Below are positions 59,001 through 64,000 of a stretch of DNA of 64,000 nucleotides, piece by piece. The position numbers and the translations under genes are program-made. The notes beneath the pieces are model-generated. The model saw only the letters and a list, made by a program, of their open reading frames with translations. It made no database searches and had not been told where the DNA came from. Position 1 is the first letter of the stretch. Every line of letters starts with the position of its first letter. Source of the stretch: Paratinospora sagittata (taxonomy: Eukaryota; Streptophyta; Magnoliopsida; Ranunculales; Menispermaceae); NCBI GenBank assembly GCA_035771175.1, contig CM069598.1, positions 17,647,938-17,711,937 of the forward strand, given 5' to 3'.

Positions 59001-62000
59001 GAGTTGGCAACTCTTTGCTGAGAGTTTGAACTCTCCCTTGATCAAACTCTGCATCGAGTCCAGCCAAGAAGTCATAGACTTGATCCTTCTCAATATAGTT
59101 CTTTAAAATTACAGCATCTGCAGGACATTTAGTCTCAATACACCTATAATGGTCAAGTTCCTGCCAGAGATTTTTCAATACATTGGCATATTCGGTGACC
59201 GTCATGTTGCCTTGTTTTGTTGTTCCAACTTTCACTTTGATCTCATACACTTGGGCTACATCATGGGCCTTAGAGTATGTCTGATGAATGGCATCCCAAA
59301 TATCTTTGGCGGTAGTTAGAAACATGCATGTATCACTAATGTTTGGCGTCATTGAATTCCATAGCCACGCCATTATAGAAGCATCTTCGTTATCCCACGC
59401 TATAAAGTTAGGATCTCCAGGTGTAGGTCCAGTGCCCAAAAGATGACTTAATTTCCCTTTGCCCTTCAGAAAAGTACGCACCAGCTAAGACCATTTCAAA
59501 TAATTTTTTCCATCAAGTCTGTATGCTGCCTGAATGTTTGGTAGTTCTCCTTTCTCCGTTTTGTCAACTGCTTCTTCTGTCAGCACTTTTTCGGAAGTAA
59601 TTGACATTTTTTTTTTGTTCTTCTTCTTCTTCAAAGATCTAAAGAAGAAGAAAGAGAGAGAAGACGAAGGATGAAGAAGATGACCAGAGATGCTTCTAAT
59701 AACGGTGATCGAACAGAAGACTGAGAAAGTTTCAATAGTGGAGAGGTCAAACAGTGAGTTCAGAGAGGTCGAACAGAAGTTGCAGACATTGGTAACGATG
59801 ACGATGAACAGTGAGTTCAGAGTAGAAAACGATGAGAAAGGCAACTGAGAATCCTCAGTTGATGAATCGAAAACGAAGTCGATGGTGATGAACCAGGAAC
59901 AGTCGCACGAACCAGACGAAGAAGATGATGAATTGCACGAACCAGACGAAGAAGGCGATGAATCGCACGAACCAAAAGAAAAAGATGATGAACAGTAACA
60001 GAGGCGATGAAAAAGTTGCAGACGAAGAAAAATGAGACGAGGATCTCCGCGACAAAGAAGAAGACAATGAACAGTAACAGAGGCGATGAAAAAGTTGCAG
60101 ACGAAGACGAAGCTGCTCCAGGCGCTTCCAATTGCTGGATCACGATTTGCAGAAGACAAATCGATCCAGTTGCAGCGGCAGCAGTAGCAGTAGCACAGAC
60201 GACCACGGCGTCGTGGTTTCCACGCTAGCAATGAAGGCAGCAACAGTGATGAATGTTCCGGCAGCGACGGCAATGAAGGCCACTCAAGAGGATTCCGGCG
60301 ATAAAGGCCGACAATGATGATTTTGACGATAAAGGCCGAAACAAATTTCCTAGTAATAAAAACCTAGGTCTCTGATACCATGTTAAACAATAAAAGACAC
60401 AAAGATGTAACATGGTTCGGCTTTATGGCCTACATCCACGGGAGAAGAGAAAGAATTTTTATTCTTGTGTAATGTCTTAATGGAGGGACACCATATATAT
60501 AGACATACAGGGCTACGTACATATAGCTATAATTACAATTTTAGTAACTGCTATATAAAACGTCTTACTAAAATTATCATCTTCCCTTAAAGGAAATAAA
60601 TCCGTAAAGGAAATAAATCTGTACAGGAAACAAATTTCAACATGTACAAATAAAATTCACATAAGTATTGTGAATGTTGTGATTCACCAATCTGAATCCA
60701 AATTCAATATGTCATTTGATTGTGATTCATGATTCAAACACATATGGATGGGAGCATCAACCCATCTCCATAGAAACAAATGTTGAAAATGTCAAATGTC
60801 TGACATAAGAAGATGCTCATTTAGACCAACATATAAATGCACTATTTAGGTGCAAGGAGAGAAAAACCAATATTAGCAACACACATCAGCTACGTCAGTA
60901 ACATCTCGCTAATGTCAACTAAAACTCCCACCTCTTTCCAAACCCTTCCTATAGCTCCCAAGCATCTCTCTCACGTTTCCATTTCCCAGCTTCCATCTAC
61001 CACCAAAAACAAACAAAACAAAACACACTCTATCCTTTGTGTTTTCCTCATGAAATCAAAAGGACTTCAAAAGTCAAAAGGATTAAAGTCTTCAGTTGAG
61101 AAGAAACTGAAGGTAACATACTAAACCACTAACAATAAGCCTTTTTGCATATTAGAACTTGCAAAATGAAGCAAAAATGTGTAATAGAACCATTTTTTCT
61201 TTTTTTTCAAAGTTCATGGACAGGTCTATGAAGTATGACGAATGCAATCTGCACTATAATGGCGTGAGTAAAATACTCTACTAAATGAGACATGACTTTA
61301 AAACATGTCACATGACTCACAAGTCACAACCACCTAAATTACAAGAAAAAGTGTCTTTTTAGTGCTAAAGCATGCCCATTGCCCAATGATGCATCAAACA
61401 AGACACTTCGACAACAAAATTAAAATTACCAGTGATATTAGGAATCTGATTGTTTGCACGTATTTATTGCAGCATGGACAATGCTCATGTACATAATCAT
61501 GGAATTTGTCGATAGACTAATGGCAGTAGCATGTACATAAGCATGGAAAAATTTCAATATTACTGATGAATGATGACATTCCAACAGCAGCGACTGATTT
61601 TGATCATATGCCAACTGACATGACATATATTGATCTCAGCAAACACTAACATGATTGCCAAAGACACATTGAGCCCCACACCACCACTCAATCATAAGAG
61701 ACTGTTTAAATCTAAGTACAAGTAATATTCTTTCATTAAGTCAATAAACTTTTCTGCCTCCCGAATGTGTTTCACCTTTTTTTAGTTAAGCGTCCAAGCC
61801 ATTTACTGCAAGGTTTATACCTATCTTTTTCAAAATCTGTCCATTGCTCACTTTACCACAGCAGAACTAAAGACTTTGCAAATTAAATGAAATGTCCTTC
61901 CTCAATGGAAATAAAGTTCTGCAAAACTTTACAATGTTCCCCTTATCAAAAGAACCATTTTCAGGTTTGCAAAACCTAAAATTGTGCCCATTGCCAATTC

Positions 62001-64000
62001 TAAATAAAAGTTTTTAGTTTTTTTTCCTAAAAATCCAAGGAAAACATTTGATTTGAGATCTCTCTCCATGTCTGTACCCATATTATTTAGATCAGTGTTG
62101 GCCTAGGCGCCCCCTAGGCCCCTTGGGTAGTGGCACCGCCTAGACCACCGTTTAGGCGGTTTGGGGAGGTCTAAGCAAATATTTTTTTAAAGGGTTTTTT
62201 TTTAGTTTTTTTTTTGTTAAAACCTGCGAAATCCTCTCCCTTCTTCCACTTCGACTTCTGAATTAAATTAATAATTACATATATATATATATATATATGT
62301 GGAGTGAGGGACCAATGAATAAATAAATAAATTTTTCAAGGACCTCTAAATAAATATTGTATATCCCGCCTTAATTCCGCCTAAGCCACGCCTAGGCCCC
62401 GCCTCGCCTAATTAAGGTTCACCGTCTACCACCGCCTTTCCGCCTTGACAAAACTGATTTAGATTGCATCACTTTCTTCTGGACTACAACTCTCTTTATG
62501 ACATTTTCAGAGCCATTCACAATATAACTGAATTCATCTACCTAATGTCCTTGGTTCCTAAGGCACCTTCCGTGCACTAGGTGGTAATTGTGCTTCCCTA
62601 AAGTTGTTAGAAAAATGATTATGCTTTATGATTCTTCAGAAACTCGTACATTCCAACTGGGTGCAAATAGGAAATATAGAACAGGAATTTGTGATGCTGA
62701 AGGAGATGATGAGATCTCCATGACAGTCCAGTCCTTTGTACAACAAGGTCTTGGTAAAATTAGCACAAATAGCTGAGAAAGCATCCAGCCATCATTCAAT
62801 ATATCAATCCAGGAAAAAAAAAATTCATAGTCTCATGTGAATGGGGCAGCTCAAAGCATAATAAATGGAAAGCTAGTTAATAGGCTAGAAACTTAGCACA
62901 AGAAAGCCATGAGCTGTCCTAGTTACACATAGGCTAACAGGGCTAAAAGCATAATGCATCCAAACAGGCCCCAAAGTTATCATGCCCAATGCTTCATATG
63001 CAAATAGAAAATTTCAATGTTCAAGTTCTGACCCAAAAGATTATATCCAGAAAAAAGTTTGACTTCTTTGGAACATTTTCCGAAACATATGAAAGAAAGA
63101 TAATTTATGTGAGCATAAATTGTTCAATGAAATGACACCATGAGAAACAAGTGAGTCATCCACACACACCACTCAGAGAAGAACGAAAAAAAGTGTCAAA
63201 GTCAGAAAAAAGAATTTTGAAATTCACCTTTACTGAGCCAAGCATATCGTTTTCCAAATCTCCTTCAGCGCCTTCAGATGATCCAGACTGAAGGATTGAA
63301 CGATCAAGCAACCTCATGATTGCACTGTCATCCCACACAAATTTTGTACTTCCATCAGTACATTTATCTTTGTACACATCCCCCAACCCACCGGACCTCC
63401 TCCTATGTTTATGTTCTGCGTCTATTATCACCTCATCTTTAGAAGAAGGATCTCCACTTTTGTCTTTTCCAGTTACGGCAGCAGAATCACTAAAAAGTTC
63501 TTCTGTTCCCCAGCGCAGAATATCTTCCACTTCCTTTTGAGATTCAGACTTGTTTACAAAAAGTTGATCAAGCATCAGCTTCTTTTTTGCAAGCTGTAAG
63601 ATCCGCTCTTCAACACTAGCATGAACAACAAGCCTGTACACCAAAAGTCTTTTTGACTGCCCAATTCGATGTGCCCGGTTCATTGCCTGAATATCAGCAT
63701 GTGGATTGAAATCAGAGTCATAGATAATTACAGTGTCAGCAGTAGCCAAGTTAATCCCAAGTCCACAAGAACGTGTGGATAACAAGAAGACAAAGCGACT
63801 TTTATCTTGGTTGAATCGTGCAATTGCAGTTTGACGATCTGCAACTGATACCGAACCGTCCACCCTTTCAAATGTTTTTGGGCCAAATTCTATTGTCAAA
63901 TAGTCTTCAAGAATGTCAAGAAGTTTTGTCATCTGGGAAAATATAAGTACACGATGACCCTCCTTACTAAGCACTTTAAGCATAGAATGCAAAAGGGTCA
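45004..64000 (-). CDS. CHR4: CHD-type chromatin remodeller, CHR4/PICKLE-RELATED 1-like, 3' part
   Basis: Six exons on the minus strand (63228-64000 partial, 53217-53374, 49908-50022, 47985-48055, 47196-47868, 45004-47073) join in frame to a TGA at 45004-45006. The first holds the SNF2 helicase C-lobe: [44 protein letters not shown] (motif V) and [10 protein letters not shown] (motif VI, arginine finger region). A conserved [11 protein letters not shown] segment, [20 protein letters not shown] and [12 protein letters not shown] follow. The last exon has a SANT/Myb-like domain ([20 protein letters not shown], about 46570-46640) and a basic [15 protein letters not shown]. These match the plant CHD3 subfamily that includes Arabidopsis CHR4. 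It would remodel nucleosomes in the nucleus using ATP. The N-terminal PHD, chromo and helicase N-lobe parts lie beyond 64000. Confidence 0.92.
47196..47868 (-). CDS. CHR4: CHR4-like exon 5 in window
   Basis: Acceptor GGAGCAG, donor GTTCG|GTATG. It starts with the basic [14 protein letters not shown] and then encodes a long Ser/Pro-rich, probably disordered region including [13 protein letters not shown]. Confidence 0.9.
47985..48055 (-). CDS. CHR4: CHR4-like exon 4 in window
   Basis: Acceptor AAAGCAG, donor GCTAA|GTAGT. It encodes [20 protein letters not shown] (71 bp). Confidence 0.87.
48056..49907 (-). other. CHR4-like intron with decayed MITE
   Basis: AT-rich intron of 1.85 kb. About 48440-49012 carries ends ATGTTGTCAAGGCG and GCCCGACAACAC and GCCTAGGC words like those of the element at 62093. 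Confidence 0.6.
48440..49012. mobile_element. Decayed MITE-like repeat, GCCTAGGC family
   Basis: The inverted ends TGTTGTCAAGGCG and GCCCGACAACA, and inner GGCCTAGTTGATGCCTAGGCA, resemble 62093-62456 and 28092-28622. No target duplication is clear, so the borders are approximate. Confidence 0.5.
49908..50022 (-). CDS. CHR4: CHR4-like exon 3 in window
   Basis: Acceptor GTGTAG, donor GTGAG|GTACC. It encodes [20 protein letters not shown], a conserved basic block. Confidence 0.9.
50494..51028. mobile_element. hAT-like MITE, copy 2
   Basis: A 535-bp element with ends TAGGGGTGGCAAT and ATTGCCACCCCTA. It is close in sequence to copy 1 along its whole length. The flanks CTCAAAAATT and CTCAAAAT suggest an 8-bp duplication blurred by an A-run indel. 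It lies in a CHR4-like intron. Confidence 0.9.
51526..52887. mobile_element. Aberrant gypsy-type LTR insert with inverted U3 ends
   Basis: The insert is flanked by a 5-bp duplication TTTAT (51521-51525 and 52888-52892). It begins TGATGAAATC and ends GATTTCATCA. From 51526 to 52726 it reads as one LTR whose end (AAGATCACATCA) is followed by AGTTTTTG, the leader that normally precedes the primer-binding site in many plant gypsy elements. The remainder, 52735-52887, is an inverted copy of the first 153-155 bp of the LTR. It carries no coding sequence and lies in a CHR4-like intron. Confidence 0.8.
53217..53374 (-). CDS. CHR4: CHR4-like exon 2 in window
   Basis: Acceptor GATCAG, donor GTGAG|GTCAG. 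It encodes [12 protein letters not shown] and [11 protein letters not shown]. It joins the helicase exon at phase 0 across a 9.9-kb intron. Confidence 0.9.
53981..54385. mobile_element. hAT-like MITE with TATGTTACC ends
   Basis: It begins TATGTTACCTAG and ends GGTAACACATA. The flanks GGCTCTCC (53973-53980) and GGCTCTCA (54386-54393) match at seven of eight positions. Internal words such as GTGTCGGACACGGATACG are typical of a non-coding repeat. It has no open frame of note. Confidence 0.75.
55001..55262 (-). repeat. 3' LTR of copia element 4
   Basis: On the plus strand it runs TGTTAAACAATAAAAG to ATCTCAACA, next to the polypurine tract CTCCCCCTC (plus-strand view). Confidence 0.93.
55270..59607 (-). 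pseudogene. Copia gag-pol of element 4, broken
   Basis: The start codon is at 59605-59607 and the stop at 55270-55272. Gag has its zinc knuckle near 58790-58830, protease reads DSGATDQ near 58495, and integrase, RT (YVDD near 56215) and RNase H are present. Breaks include an amber codon at 59485-59487 in gag (the same site as in element 3), a frame break near 57765 in integrase, one near 57325, a short deletion in RT near 56512 compared with elements 2 and 3, an extra base in a T run near 56378, and a one-base loss near 55550. It lacks the 4-bp deletion near 57410 that elements 2 and 3 share. Confidence 0.92.
59608..60380 (-). repeat. 5' leader of element 4 with tandem repeats
   Basis: Three roughly 33-bp units containing CACGAACCAGACGAAG lie at about 59905-59990, and a roughly 77-bp duplication with AACAGTAACAGAGGCGATG lies at about 59989-60110. 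They create long but meaningless Ser/Phe-rich frames. Confidence 0.8.
60381..60642 (-). repeat. 5' LTR of copia element 4
   Basis: It has the same length as its partner (262 bp). Differences from it are only A/G or C/T changes. Confidence 0.93.
60643..62092 (-). other. CHR4-like intron sequence
   Basis: AT-rich, with GATTC-rich DNA next to the element 4 insertion site (60670-60740). I see no gene or clear transposon end. Confidence 0.5.
62093..62456. mobile_element. hAT-like MITE with GCCTAGGCG repeats
   Basis: A 364-bp element begins CAGTGTTGGCCTAGGCG and ends CGCCTTGACAAAACTG, flanked by an exact 8-bp duplication ATTTAGAT at 62085-62092 and 62457-62464. It is the best-preserved of the three related copies in the window and contains a (TA)n run near 62279-62298. 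Confidence 0.88.
62457..63227 (-). other. CHR4-like intron sequence next to the helicase exon
   Basis: No gene was recognised; it ends at the GTGAAT donor of the helicase exon. Confidence 0.6.
63228..64000 (-). CDS. CHR4: CHR4-like exon with helicase C-lobe (runs off the window)
   Basis: It contains helicase motifs IV-VI and ends SVK|GTGAAT at 63228. The frame is open to the window edge. Confidence 0.92.

Larger units (their letters stand above)
55001..60642 (-). mobile_element. Full-length Ty1/copia retrotransposon, element 4
   Basis: A 5642-bp minus-strand element with 262-bp LTRs at 55001-55262 (3') and 60381-60642 (5') and a 5-bp duplication TGTAC at 54996-55000 and 60643-60647. The primer-binding site on the minus strand reads TGGTATCAGAGAC just inside the 5' LTR. 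By eye about 13 LTR differences, all transitions, make it older than element 2. It lies in a CHR4-like intron in the same orientation as the gene. Confidence 0.95.
53375..63227 (-). other. 9.9-kb CHR4-like intron filled by transposons
   Basis: It contains the MITE at 53981-54385, copia element 4 at 55001-60642 and the MITE at 62093-62456. The remaining DNA has no recognised gene. Confidence 0.8.

Noticed and set aside
59817..60317. Several Ser/Phe/Leu-rich frames in overlapping phases
   Set aside because: They lie in the repeat-rich leader of copia element 4 and have no domain features.

Overview
The window looks like nuclear DNA of a eudicot plant. It is AT-rich, its genes have many introns with GT..AG borders, and most of it is transposable elements: Ty1/copia and Ty3/gypsy LTR elements, LINEs, tRNA-type SINEs and hAT-like MITEs. 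I could not fix the species. No rRNA gene, free-standing tRNA gene, CRISPR array or prokaryotic operon was seen.

Layout. Positions 1-16250 are a nest of retroelements. An old copia copy (element 1) has its 3' LTR split by a younger copia copy (element 2, 2690-8277, 5-bp TSD GTATC), and its RNase H end split by a perfect 441-bp palindrome (1914-2354). Next comes a third, decayed copia family (8531-16250), itself interrupted by a gag-only gypsy element (8573-10404), a LINE (10828-13964) and a SINE (about 14742-14922). Positions 17099-29715 carry nine exons of a plus-strand gene encoding a tandem lytic-transglycosylase-fold (SLT) protein. Its 5' exons are not visible, and its introns hold a LINE (20321-23952) and MITEs. 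Positions 31477-36700 hold copia element 3 on the minus strand, lacking its 5' LTR. Positions 36963-45003 are mostly intergenic, with one small plant gene at 42143-42556. Positions 45004-64000 hold the 3' half of a minus-strand chromatin remodeller gene of the CHR4/PICKLE-RELATED type. Its introns hold copia element 4 (55001-60642, TSD TGTAC), MITEs and an aberrant gypsy-LTR insert (51526-52887).

The genes have no evident functional link. The main story is transposon biology. Three copia copies of one family form a mosaic: element 3 is identical to element 2 over about 1.3 kb, with a shared 4-bp frameshift, but resembles element 4 on both sides, with a shared gag stop codon. Two insertions have LTR-like TG..CA ends and 5-bp target duplications, yet both of their ends are the same LTR end in inverted orientation. 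Exon borders were placed by hand from splice dinucleotides and reading-frame continuity; transposon borders come from terminal motifs and target-site duplications.
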